Shown piece after piece: positions 1-9,407 of a stretch of 64,000 bases of DNA. The position numbers were made by a program, and so were the translations under genes. The stretch spans positions 134,599 to 198,598 of the forward strand of contig JAWQFJ010002771.1 in assembly GCA_034096865.1 (NCBI GenBank), written 5' to 3'. This stretch comes from Theodoxus fluviatilis (Eukaryota; Mollusca; Gastropoda; Cycloneritida; Neritidae). The notes under the pieces are model-generated. The model was not told where the DNA came from and ran no database searches. It worked only from the letters and a program-made list of their open reading frames with translations. Positions within the stretch are counted from its first letter, which is position 1; each line of letters opens with the position of its first letter.

Positions 1-36
1 ATTCTATTCACCCTCCTTCAAAAATCTCCTCGCAAA

Positions 37-73
37 TGACGTCACGTTTATTCAACGTCAAATGATGACGTCA
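37..73. promoter_or_regulatory. pair of perfect cAMP-response-element palindromes
   Basis: Two exact TGACGTCA octamers lie at 37-44 and 66-73, with a further ACGTCA half-site between them. This octamer is the classical CREB/ATF site. No gene was found next to them inside the window, so a regulatory role is only a possibility; the flanking gene, if any, is to the left of the window. Confidence 0.3.
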
Positions 74-130
74 CAGATTTTGCAAAATGGAGTCTGTTGA
101 ATTGTTTTCATTGAAACACCAAAATGTAAA

Positions 131-981
131 CAAGAAGGGCAAAGCCCATACGACTCACATGCTTGACCTTGACCTTTATATGACCTTGACCTTCAGGTGA
201 CCTTCAAGGTCAAGGTCAAACAACTAAACCTACCAATGACATCATACACTAAGAAATGCTTTACACATTTTTCCTACCAAAATACATGTGACCTTGACCC
301 AAGGTCAAGGTCATCCAAGGTCATGCAACACAAAGCTGTTAATTCAAGACATAGGAAGCACAATGGTGCTTATTGGCACTTTCTACCATGAGATATAGTC
401 ACTTTTAGTGGTTCACTACCCCATTTTGGTCACATTTCATAAGGGTCAAAGTGACCTTGACCTTGATGATATGTGAACAAATGTGTCTCATGATGAAAGT
501 ATAACATGTGCCCCACATAATTATTAAGTTTGAAACAGTTATCTTCCATAGTTCAGGGTCAAGGTCACTTCAAAATATGTATACAATCCAACTTTGAAGA
601 GCTCCTGTGACCTTGACCTTGAAGCAAGGTCAACCAAACTGGTATCAAAAGATAGGGCTTGCTTAGACCTATATACCACTTGTAGCTAAGGTCGCCATTC
701 TCAATAACGTGGGAGAAAATTGGGAAAATGTGAAAAATGACTGTTTTTGAGACCACATTTATGGCTCCTGTGACCTTGACCTTGAAGCAAGGTCAAGTCA
801 CTATGTATGTTTTTTGAGGCCTTGTCATCATACACCATCATGCCACATTTGGTGTTGATAGACTTAATAGTCTCCGAGAAAAATCCAACGTTTAAGTTTT
901 TTACGGACGGACGGACGCCCGCCCGCCCGGACGTACGACACGGCTCAGTACATAGACTCACTTTTGCTTCGCATGTGAGTC
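131..981 (+). mobile_element. HINE (Helentron-derived) element, copy A
   Basis: A non-coding repeat of 851 bp. It begins with CAAGAAGGGCAAAGCCC, which contains a GGGC-GCCC stem, followed by GACTCACATGC, and ends with the inverted copy GCATGTGAGTC. The body is full of TGACCTTGACC and AAGGTCAAGG, and an ACGG/CCCG (GTCY-type) tetranucleotide run lies at about 901-935. The flanks are A residues on both sides (TT on the other strand) with no target duplication. Subterminal inverted repeats, a terminal stem-loop, a GTCY run and TT insertion are the known hallmarks of HINE/DINE-1 elements; assigning this family to them is my inference. It has no real ORF. Copy B at 26117 is nearly identical. Confidence 0.7.
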
Positions 982-1820
982 AAAAAGTCACTTTCTTTTA
1001 AAACCTCGATTCTGAAAATTTGATAATATTGAATCGGACCTAACTTCCAGTCAGTGTGCAAAATCTCAAGGAAATCCGTCCAGTAGTTTTTGAGATATAA
1101 GCCGTGGAGACGGGACAGACAGACACACACACACACACAGACAGATAAAGTCTGTAGGACCTCCAGTAAACCTGGAGGGATAAAAACAAGTAACCCCATG
1201 AAGATCTGAAATTATTTCCAGAATCAAGAAATAAGCATTTCTTCCAACTTAGATTCTGAAGAGTATTTTTAACTATTAGCTAAAACATTTTATTCATTCA
1301 AGGAAGATGGGGGTGGGGTGGGGGTGTGGGGTTTAAAATTCTAATCTTTTCAAAGTTAAATTAGACATCAAGAAAAACAAGGGGGTGGGGTCTTAAGTTT
1401 ACAAACCTACCTTGGATGCATTCATGCACATTAATGATTTGCCCAGTATTTTTCTGCATTAACATTTCCACTTAAAGTCATTAATGCATCAACACATAAG
1501 TTTTGCTAGTTGAGTTGTTCTCCTGAGTGACTGGATGGGGTGCTCTATTAAAGTTTCTTATAACCAGCTATTTTTTAGTTTTAGGCAAAGAAACATTGCA
1601 TCAGGAGGTTGTACATATGTCCAAGAAACACCATGAGCAGTGGGATTTGATGAAAGTAAAGTTTGTGCATGTTAGAGTAATAAATAATGTAAAATTGCCA
1701 TCAGAATGGAGGCCAAAAAGTGGAACGACTGACCCAACACGCTCCACAAACTATTTACAGCAAAGTATGCCATTGGTGTTTAAAAATTCTGCTGTGAATC
1801 TGTTAATAAAATTTTTGTTT
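982..1820. other. gene-poor stretch with a short hairpin repeat
   Basis: After the HINE there is a repeat-like sequence with a (AC)n run near 1124-1140 and a small CCTCCAG/CTGGAGG hairpin at about 1160-1178. From 1300 to 1390 the sequence has G-rich runs. An open frame at 1527-1943 runs into a transposon and shows no domain that I recognise; I do not call it a gene. Confidence 0.4.
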
Positions 1821-1821
1821 A

Positions 1822-2097
1822 GGCCAAAAAAAAAAAATGGTGTGGTTACGGTAACCCGACCTACCCTATTCTGGGGCGCCGACCCTACATCTTTTTTATT
1901 GAAAATGTTGAAGTTTTTTTTAAATATCAAAGTTGTGGGTTGAGGGCTGGGCTGTCAAGTCCCTGAGCGCTGAGCCGCCGACGTGAAGCTGGGGGGGGGG
2001 GGGGGGGGGGGGAGGGGAGGGAGGGGGTTCTACGTGACGGTCAAAAGTTCAGTTCGACGCTCAGCGCTGAACCGCCAGCATAAAGCGGGGCGTGTGT

Positions 2098-2128
<31 letters not shown>

Positions 2129-2769
2129 GGGTTCTTCGTGACGGTCAAAAGTTCAGTTCCAGGCTTTGAAAAATCGTAGTTTTTCCCTGACGATCGTAGC
2201 ATCGTAGCAAGCACGGCGAAATCGTAGCATGCTACGCCTAAATCGTAGCACTTGGCAGCTCTGGTGATGTGACCACGTGCAAAGCAGATGGGAATGGGTT
2301 TGAGTTGGCTTGGGGTTTGACTGTTGGAGAGGTCGGGGACACGTTTTTGAACTGAAGGCGATACATTTCAAATGTGAAGTTTTTCAAGCCGAGAGTGAGG
2401 AAGATGAAGAGGATGATCAACATGCAGTGCTCACAAGTTCATGATGCATTTCAATTACATCTGGTTCACGTTAGGGGCACCGATGGTTGGTCACATGATA
2501 CTGACACTAGCAGGACAGACAATCTCATATCAGCCATTATCTTCACTGGTAAGTCAATGCTTTTCTTTACATAATTCCAAGAGAAGTTAAGTCAAAATTG
2601 TTAAAAGGGAATATCCTCTGTCTGTTCGCACACTTATTTCCAAGTCGAGTAGGTTTAATTTGGTTTCCACGAGAAATAAAAAGTTATTAAAAAAAAAGTT
2701 ATTGCCGACCTACCTACCCTAATTTTTTTGGCTATGTTACCTTAACCACACCAATTTTTTTTTTTGGCC
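1822..2769. mobile_element. Harbinger-like MITE with TTA target duplication
   Basis: The left end GGCC followed by a run of A and GGTGTGGTTACGGTAAC is matched in inverted orientation at the right end (about 2690-2769). Both ends are flanked by TTA (1819-1821 and 2770-2772). TTA/TWA duplications and GGC-starting TIRs are typical of PIF/Harbinger elements. The interior carries poly-G tracts (about 1990-2012 and 2110-2130) and a cluster of GCTACG/CGTAGC hexamers (2185-2250). The same interior type is found again at 27.96-28.26 kb. No transposase is left. Confidence 0.6.
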
Positions 2770-2772
2770 TTA

Positions 2773-3901
2773 GCTTTTCCCAGGAAGAAAACCGCGATGT
2801 CACAATAACTGTATGTGAAAATCGACTTCAAAAACAAGGTAATGCGCGCTTTCTGCAAGGTCACAAGTGGACTTGCTTTTTTCACAAGCCGCTTCCTTCC
2901 GAATGCATTCAACACACACCGCTAGGTTTTAAAATCGAAAGTACTGATTCAATAGATCAAACTCATACAGAAAGCATTAGCATTTTGCGTGCGATGTAAA
3001 AAAAAAATAATTCCTTCAACAGTCACAGATGAAGCGTCCGTACCTTGATTTTAAATCTAAAACTGCGAACGTGAATCAGTCGTCTGCTGTTCCCTGTTGC
3101 ACTTTCACAGTACACTAAACATGCGCACACAGTTCAGTGATGTAGAACACAAGATTAAACGTAAATGTGTGATGTAAAACACAACATTGCACACAACTTG
3201 CGGCCAGAAGCGTGCGTTCCCGCCAGCCCTCTTGCCTCAATTTGTGCATCGCTGACGAATGGCAGACGGTGAGTAAAATCTTGTAACTTGCCAAATTAAT
3301 GACTGTAATATCATCAGATGTGTTTTGTTTGTGAAGATAGGTCTCAGAACAAGGGTTTTCTGATGTTTCTTATGATTGATGATGGGTTTATCTTCAAAAA
3401 CATCAACGGCACATGAAGCGTGCGTTTCGTTTTTCTCTCAATAGAAATGGTTTGCCACTTTATTTGTTTCATTCTGTGTGAGAACATCATTTATATGACT
3501 TTCACAAATCACAAGTAGTTAGCTACTGTGTATGTGTGTGCAGTGAAACTGCATTTTGTGTGAAAATGCCCAAACAGAGTTTCGAAATTTCATGTGACCT
3601 CAATTCTCTTCCCAAGTGTTGATGGTTGAACAGTCCCATGTAGCGGCGGTTCGGTTTTGGCTACTATCTCAAAGATTTGATTAAAAAGAACCCAAATGCC
3701 ACAAGAAGTAACATTTAAACATCACAGATGATCACCTATGTGCGTAAGATTGTGCAAACAAAGTAGCTTTTATGTTTAGTTCAAGTATGGTTTTGAAATT
3801 TCATGTGACCTTGATTTTCTCTTTCAGCAATTGGCAACAAAGTCGCATGCAATGCTGTTACGGTTTGGGCTAAAATAACAATGTTTTCTTTTCTTCTTTA
3901 A
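2773..3901. other. gene-poor stretch with diverged repeats
   Basis: No coding region could be supported. Two related segments ending in GAAATTTCATGTGACCT (near 3580 and 3800), and an echo of the following AATGCTGTTAC near 5570, suggest an old, strongly diverged repeat. The stretch ends at the TTAA that precedes the first piggyBac-like element. Confidence 0.3.
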
Positions 3902-4988
3902 CCCATTGCTTACGCAGCTCAACCACGTGGTTGCGATGACGCCAACACCCTTTGGCTACGCAGCTCAACTACGTGGTTGCGGTCGCCGTAAATAAATTTT
4001 CCTATCTACGTGGCTGTTTCAAGGGAAGTAAATCGTACAGCACTTTATGCTGTAACCAATCTGTGTTCGCTGGAGTTACCTTTTCTTTAGTATAGTCAAC
4101 GTGAGAAAGCTAGATGTTGTAGAAGCTACGCTCACCCTACGTCGCGTTTTCGCGCTTGTCGACATGGCATCGCGTTGTCGGTGATTGAGCGGTGATGAAA
4201 ATGACGAAGTATTAGAAGTGTGGATGGAAGAAGGGTCTGATATTGAAGATCTAGGTGGATATTGAACTTCTGAAGAAGATCTTTATGATTCTGATGCGGA
4301 AATAGTCCCAGTCAACGAGAATGAAGCGCTGGCTGACAGCGAAGATGAATTGACTTCGTCGCCGTCGTGTCAGAAAGAGAGGAAGAGATAGAAACGGTTT
4401 TTACAGCAGACACAGACATCGATTCGGATGCAGAGGATGCCAAAAACCTTCCGAAAACCTTCTCTACTCCTCCAATGAACTGTACCACACAAAAGAGGAC
4501 TATGCTGAGTAGGGCGCCTTCTTTCTCTCAGGTCATTTGAGACTTTTCTTCTATTCAAACAAAGACAGATTGCAGTAAGTGTATATTTTCTGATTTCCCC
4601 TCTCTGACTTGCTAAAAAAAATAATTTTCAAGCATTTTTTTATCCTGTAGTCAATCATTCATCAATATAGTTTGATGTGGAAATACTGATTTCAGAACTG
4701 TTGTGCAAAATTTATCTCTTGACTAATATTGCAATACATTAGGTGTAAAAAAAAAAGAAAATCAAAATTGCATGTACCTGGTGTTAAAAAACAAATTTCC
4801 CCAATTTTCTTACTGCATATTGTAACTATCCAGCACTTCAGCTAGAAAGTGCAAATGATTATCTTTCTTGTGATACCAACCATTAAACAGTTATTCTAAA
4901 TTTGGACTGTGTGTGATTTTTTGAAAACTTGCAAAAACACTGCGTACACAGGTAAAGTTCCTAATGCTATCCCTGCGTAAGCAATGAG
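3902..4988 (+). mobile_element. piggyBac-like element 1 (internally deleted)
   Basis: The ends CCCATTGCTTACGCAG and its inverted partner CTGCGTAAGCAATGAG are each flanked by TTAA (3898-3901 and 4989-4992), the invariant target duplication of piggyBac transposons. A second GGCTACGCAGCTCAAC block repeats near the left end. At 1087 bp it is far too short for a full transposase gene; only the start of one is left (4164-4391). Confidence 0.65.
4164..4391 (+). pseudogene. acidic N-terminus of a piggyBac-type transposase, degraded
   Basis: Starting from an ATG at 4164, the frame reads through two in-frame stops (TGA at codon 7 and again after GGY). It gives strings rich in Asp and Glu such as SGDENDEVLEVWMEEGSD and SEEDLYDSDAEIV. 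An acidic, disordered N-terminus of this kind commonly precedes the catalytic DDD domain of piggyBac transposases. That domain is missing here, so the copy cannot move by itself. The call depends mostly on its position inside TTAA-flanked TIRs; the peptide alone would not be diagnostic. Confidence 0.4.
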
Positions 4989-5030
4989 TTAAGCAATCAT
5001 GCGACTTGTAGATTTCTTTATTCTTTGCAG

Positions 5031-5510
5031 GTGTAGTTGTCGAAGACAACTTTACAAGTCTGCGAGTGGATTTTCTCAAACCACATGGAACCAAGGAAAA
5101 GCCTCAAAAGGTCTTCACAAAACCTGTGGTCCCTGATGTCCGGACTGTGATGACTGTGATGAAAGAGATGACTGTTGCCATGAACATTGTTTTTGTTCCT
5201 TGTGGCAATAGTTTTCGCGAATGGAGGGTGGAAGGATTTTTTTTTAATGAGTGTTCTTGTGCCTTATAGCATTAGGTGGATAGATTATCATTTTAATGTG
5301 GGTGTATAATGTTGCATGATTAGTTATATTTGTGTTTTGAATTTCCATTAATTTCCTCGTGAAAATGTCCATCTGCAAATTCTGTTGGGATAGTGAATGT
5401 TAACCAGCATTTTAATCTGCGATTATTTTTGCTTCTATTACTGTATTAGATTTATTATTTATTTTGGTATTGTGTGTGTCTGCTGCAGTAATCAAATAAA
5501 CTGTTGTGAA
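5031..5510 (+). other. possible 3'-terminal exon of an unknown gene
   Basis: A good acceptor (TTCTTTGCAG) at about 5030 is followed by an open frame that ends with TAG at 5267-5269. About 230 bp later comes AATAAA (about 5495), a polyadenylation signal. The frame contains VDFLKPHGTKEKPQKVF, which I do not recognise. No upstream exon could be joined, so this may equally be a relic or a chance combination. Confidence 0.2.
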
Positions 5511-6040
5511 CTATTAATCTGGGTTTTTCCCCTTTTTAGTGGTTTGTCAGACTGATGTGAGTCACGTGTAATGCTGTTACCATTTATCTAAAGAATCCTC
5601 TAACTTCTTGACTGTGGTTATAGAATTTTTCTAAAGAGCTTTCATAGTTAAAAGGTACATCTAGTGTTACAATGTATCCATGGATTGTACTCTGCTTCTT
5701 GAACTTCATGTACAGGGTAATGTTTACAGTGGCCAGTAACAGCATTTCGCCGTCACAGATATATCTTGTCCAGTGTCTGTTATGTAACAACTATATCCAG
5801 CTCTCATCTTGTCACATTAAAGGTGCTTGCCATTTACTTTAGTGACAGGTATTGAGGTATTTGTTTACTCCAAACTCATTTGCATTTCATAATTACAGGT
5901 TCTAAATCTAAGAAGTCACGGCAGGGGAATACTTAATGACAGTTGACATCGTTTTAAAAAAGTACTACTGCTGCTGCTTTTTTGGTTACATTCTCTGATA
6001 CTGTAATGACTAAGCTAAAGCTGTCCAAAAATGACATTAA

Positions 6041-7131
6041 CTCTTTCCGTCCCATTCACCGCACTGTGCGCAAAAGCGCATTCAGTTGCCTCCCATCCGC
6101 TGCACTCTGCGCCAAATTTTTTTTGCTTCGTTTCTTTGTATAATAATCCACACTTTCTAGTGTTCCCTATCGGACCCAATGTGGTTTTAGAGCAGTAGAG
6201 AGCTCTCCCACAACGTTAGATGAAACGACTAATGCGGAGCGTGAGGTTTAATGCAACTTTTGTGGACCGATTGTGATTGTTTTGATCGAAATGTCTGAGA
6301 ACATCCCAGAAGTTCTGCGTCGCTCTGCGCCAAATTTTTTTTGCTTCGTTTCTTTGTATAATAATCCACACTTTCTAGTGTTCCCTATCGGATCCAATGT
6401 GGTTTTACAGCAGTAGAGAGGTCTCCCACAACGTTAGATGAACGTCTAACGTGGACCGATTGTGAATGATTTGATCGAGATGTCTGAAGAACAACCCGGA
6501 AGTTCTGCGTCGCAGTGGCGTAGTTGTTATACGGCCAAATTGCTCGCTTGATTATTGATTCATGCATGAAAGGACAACGATAGTGGAGATGAATAAATCT
6601 ACAATCAATGCTGGTGAAGAATTCATAAACCCCTCAGTTAGTACGTGTATTTGTGCAGCGAGATTCCAGTTCAGAGTCTGATGTGGAAGTGACTGTCATT
6701 GTGATGGACGGTTCGTCTCTTCTGTATGTCAGTGCTACTGCTAGACAACTGTTAAAGATATTCATTTAAAATTTTGACTGGACATTTTCCAATGGATGAT
6801 TATTGTGTGGTGATATTCTGTAAAGGATCAGTGGGATCATTACCAAGGTATTGCATGGTATAAGATCAAATTCAGCATGCTCCTATTTCTTGGTTTTTGA
6901 AACAAGTGTGTAATTTCAAGCATGCTTTCTCAGTCTTGCTAAAGGCAACTAACTTTTTTTTGTTTTAGTCTTGTAGGGCATTTATTTTCCTTCAAAATGA
7001 TATGCCACATGATGCATGTAGTATCTTCTGTTCTAGAGGCACAATACACTCTCAAAAGAGCACTACCGGGTGCGTTTTTCTCTGTAGAAAATAATTGTGT
7101 TGTGTTCCGTAAAAACCTGGTACGGGAAGAG
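6041..7131. mobile_element. piggyBac-like element 2
   Basis: A second TTAA-flanked element (TTAA at 6037-6040 and 7132-7135) with ends CTCTTTCCGTCCCATTC and, inverted, CTCTTCCCGTACCAGG. It is 1091 bp, almost the same length as the first element but with different ends. Inside is a direct repeat of about 125 bp, at 6111-6235 and 6328-6450, starting CTGCGCCAAATTTTTTTTGC. A short stretch near 6660-6700 reads SSSESDVEV in one frame, which could be a trace of an acidic transposase N-terminus. Confidence 0.6.
6111..6450. repeat. two-copy direct repeat, period about 217 bp
   Basis: The segment beginning CTGCGCCAAATTTTTTTTGC and containing CCACACTTTCTAGTGTTCCC occurs at about 6106-6235 and again at about 6323-6450 with few changes (for example GGACCC/GGATCC). 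It lies wholly inside piggyBac-like element 2, so the duplication happened within that element. Confidence 0.7.
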
Positions 7132-7727
7132 TTAAGAATTGCTAAAGTGAATGTTTAAAATGTAGTCCATTTTCCTGGTTTTAGTCACGAACTCGGGAGA
7201 ACAACGCAGTTACAAATACAATACGAGTTTTCATTCAATTATTTCAAATATGAAAAAATTGGACAGAAAAGTCACCATTACTTGTTCATGGTCATTTGAT
7301 TTATTTTAGTAAAATCACGCAAATATCTTACCCAGAGTGACTATTACTTAAGCATATACTTTCTCTTCATTTAAAGATTTTTTTTTGCGTCTTAAGACAA
7401 GAGTTCTCAACATTCTTATAACAAGAAAGCACTCACAGTCATACACGTCGATTAATTCATTATGAATTAAAAGTAGTAATCTTTTATTAACTCCGAATAA
7501 AACAAAATTTACCACGACAAAACAAACATAATGCTTCACAACAATCTATTTTCTTCGACCTCGACGGCTACAGACTCTGAGACTGCATTTATACTAGTGC
7601 ATAATGATACGACGGTATCATTACCACGGTCACAACTGAACTTTTCCGAAACGGCACCTTGGTGACTACGAAAAAAAATTGTTTAAAAAATAACCATTAA
7701 ATGCATGCAAAGGGCGTCTTGGAATAC

Positions 7728-7798
7728 CTGGGCGAAATTAGTACATCCTGTGCCAGCGTAAGCCGGTGCGGAAACAGAAATTTCGCTTTGCCCGCCAT
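7728..7798 (-). CDS. candidate first coding exon of an unrecognised gene
   Basis: On the minus strand, ATGGCGGGC at 7798 begins a frame reading MAGKAKFLFPHRLTLAQDVL and then ISP. It stops at a CCCAG|GTATTC donor (exon end 7728). The start overlaps AAAATGGCGG, a YY1-type site often found over start codons of animal housekeeping genes, in a GC-rich patch. I do not recognise the protein and could not find the next exon, which would lie at lower coordinates and may have been destroyed by transposons. Low confidence. Confidence 0.22.
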
Positions 7799-8170
7799 TT
7801 TACTCAGATGCAACGACGCCGGTAGCAGCGGCGGCCTGCACTTCAAGTTCTACTGTTCTAGTAACAGGGAGGTACGCACGCTGCCTCGAGTGAGCAACCT
7901 CATTTGAACATTCACAGATTTTCGGCATAGTTGACAACTGCATTAATTTGCAAGCATGTAACAATCGATACATTTAATATTTTTTGGTCAGAGAGATCAG
8001 CATATTTGCTAATATTACGCGGGAACAAAGCCCGGCGTCCGTCGTAGAACGAATACAAAAAGTGTGAGGAAAATCGCTGATCAAATGTGCGGTGACAGCC
8101 ATAAAGCAGCAGACCACTTACAAAGGAACTTCAAAATAATAACGTAAAATCCCCATTAACAGATTCCTAC

Positions 8171-8365
8171 CTTGTAATGTGCACCGGCAACGTCGACAAG
8201 CACCGAGAAAGCACACGTTCGCTTGCACGAGTTAGCCTTCGCTCAAGCGGCCTTTTTGTGGCGGGATTGGGATTCTCGCGAGATTCACGTTGGTGTTCAC
8301 GGAGTGCAAACGCACGAGGATACGTCGACTTCCCCGAATTGGGCGGGAAAAGTTCCTTCAAATGA
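8171..8365. promoter_or_regulatory. GC-rich promoter-like patch with TCTCGCGAGA and an E2F-like site
   Basis: CpG-rich sequence that differs from the AT-rich surroundings. It contains the palindrome TCTCGCGAGA (8274-8283), a known core-promoter motif of TATA-less animal genes, and TTGGGCGGGAAA (8339-8350), which resembles an E2F site. On the minus strand a strong donor, ACAAG|GTAGGA, lies at 8170, so this patch could be a 5' untranslated exon transcribed leftwards; the candidate coding exon at 7728-7798 lies in that direction. This is an inference from motifs only. Confidence 0.35.
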
Positions 8366-8469
8366 AATTAATTAAATAAAAGGTGCTCATTTAACTTTCT
8401 TAGCAGAAAAACTGTTCTATATTTATTACTAGTGATTATATTTTTAAAAAAAACACGCATCTTCAATGT

Positions 8470-8629
8470 TACTTGTACTTGTAGTACTTGCGTCATCGGG
8501 TCTTCCTCCATGGGGTCCTCATCAACGATCAAGAGAGTGGACGATGCCAACATCCGAAAGCGGAGAGAGAAGTTCTGGCGCTTCATGCTGCGCACCAACT
8601 ACCCTGAAGGACTGAATGTGTTTGACTGA
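8470..8629 (+). CDS. short unrecognised open frame, possible last exon
   Basis: An open frame after a possible acceptor (CTTGTACTTGTAG, about 8483) ends in TGA at 8627-8629. Its C-terminal part, DDANIRKRREKFWRFMLRTN, looks protein-like: charged and then aromatic, with no low complexity. I recognise no domain. A (GA)n microsatellite follows within 30 bp. It may be a terminal exon of a gene starting near 8.2 kb, or a relic. Confidence 0.22.
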
Positions 8630-8658
8630 GAGAGAGATAGATGGAACTATGAACACTT

Positions 8659-8731
<73 letters not shown>

Positions 8732-8818
8732 ACTCTGGACACTGGACGCTGAGAGAGCTCGGGCTCCGAGAACTCGGGCTAGAACATTTTTTTATGAGGG
8801 TGGTGGAGAGAGAGGGAG

Positions 8819-8860
<42 letters not shown>

Positions 8861-8935
8861 AATAGAGAGGGAGGGAGGGAGAGAGAGAGAGGGGGGGGGA
8901 GGGGGGAGAGAGAGAGGGAGAGAGAGGAGGGGGAG
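8659..8935. repeat. (GA)n microsatellites
   Basis: Two impure GA arrays, 8659-8729 and about 8812-8935, separated by about 85 bp of unique sequence. Confidence 0.9.
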
Positions 8936-9087
8936 AGTTCTGGAGTGCCTACGTCATGTCATTCTAAAGTTTTTTTACGTCACGTGTTGCATCATTTATG
9001 TGTTTCTGCATCTTTCACTGAAGAAGGGCGTGTGCCCGAAAGCCTTTGATTTTGGTGTTTGTCGTGTGTTTTTTTCTTATTTATATG

Positions 9088-9258
9088 TTACTTGTAGTTG
9101 TAAGTAAAATGGATGTCATTGCAGCCCCTCAGTCCAAGAGTGGAAATGAGCGTCTGCTGTTGGCAGTAGGAACAGTGACGAGGCAATGTTGCACAGAGTT
9201 ACTTCGAGCAATGGATCGCCCTGAACAGCTGCCTGATGACAAAATCAAGGAACTTTAG
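9088..9258 (+). CDS. short unrecognised open frame
   Basis: From ATG at 9109 the frame reads MDVIAAPQSKSGNERLLL, continues with AVGTVTRQCCTELLRAMDR, and ends DDKIKEL at a TAG (9256-9258). A possible acceptor TTACTTGTAG precedes it. The amphipathic composition looks like real coding sequence, but I cannot name a family. It sits between a microsatellite and a dead LINE, so a gene fragment is as likely as a live exon. Confidence 0.22.
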   Translation, partial: LLVVVSKMDVIAAPQSKSGNERLLLAVGTVTRQCCTELLRAMDRPEQLPDDKIKEL

Positions 9259-9407
9259 GTTACATAAGAATGTTTAGAGATTTTAAAAATTGACCGTTGC
9301 CTCATTTTTCAATCAGAAATGTCAAGTTGTGGGCCTGACCTGACATGCCCTGAGCACAAAAGTAACTATAACTTTTATATTCCATTGGAAAACAGTATAT
9401 ACTCAGT

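Noticed and set aside
197..391. 64-codon ORF repeated in several places (also 24444, 26183, 56729)
   Set aside because: It lies in the body of the HINE repeat, differs in frame integrity between copies and consists of the TGACCT/AAGGTCA repeats; there is no sign of protein-level constraint.
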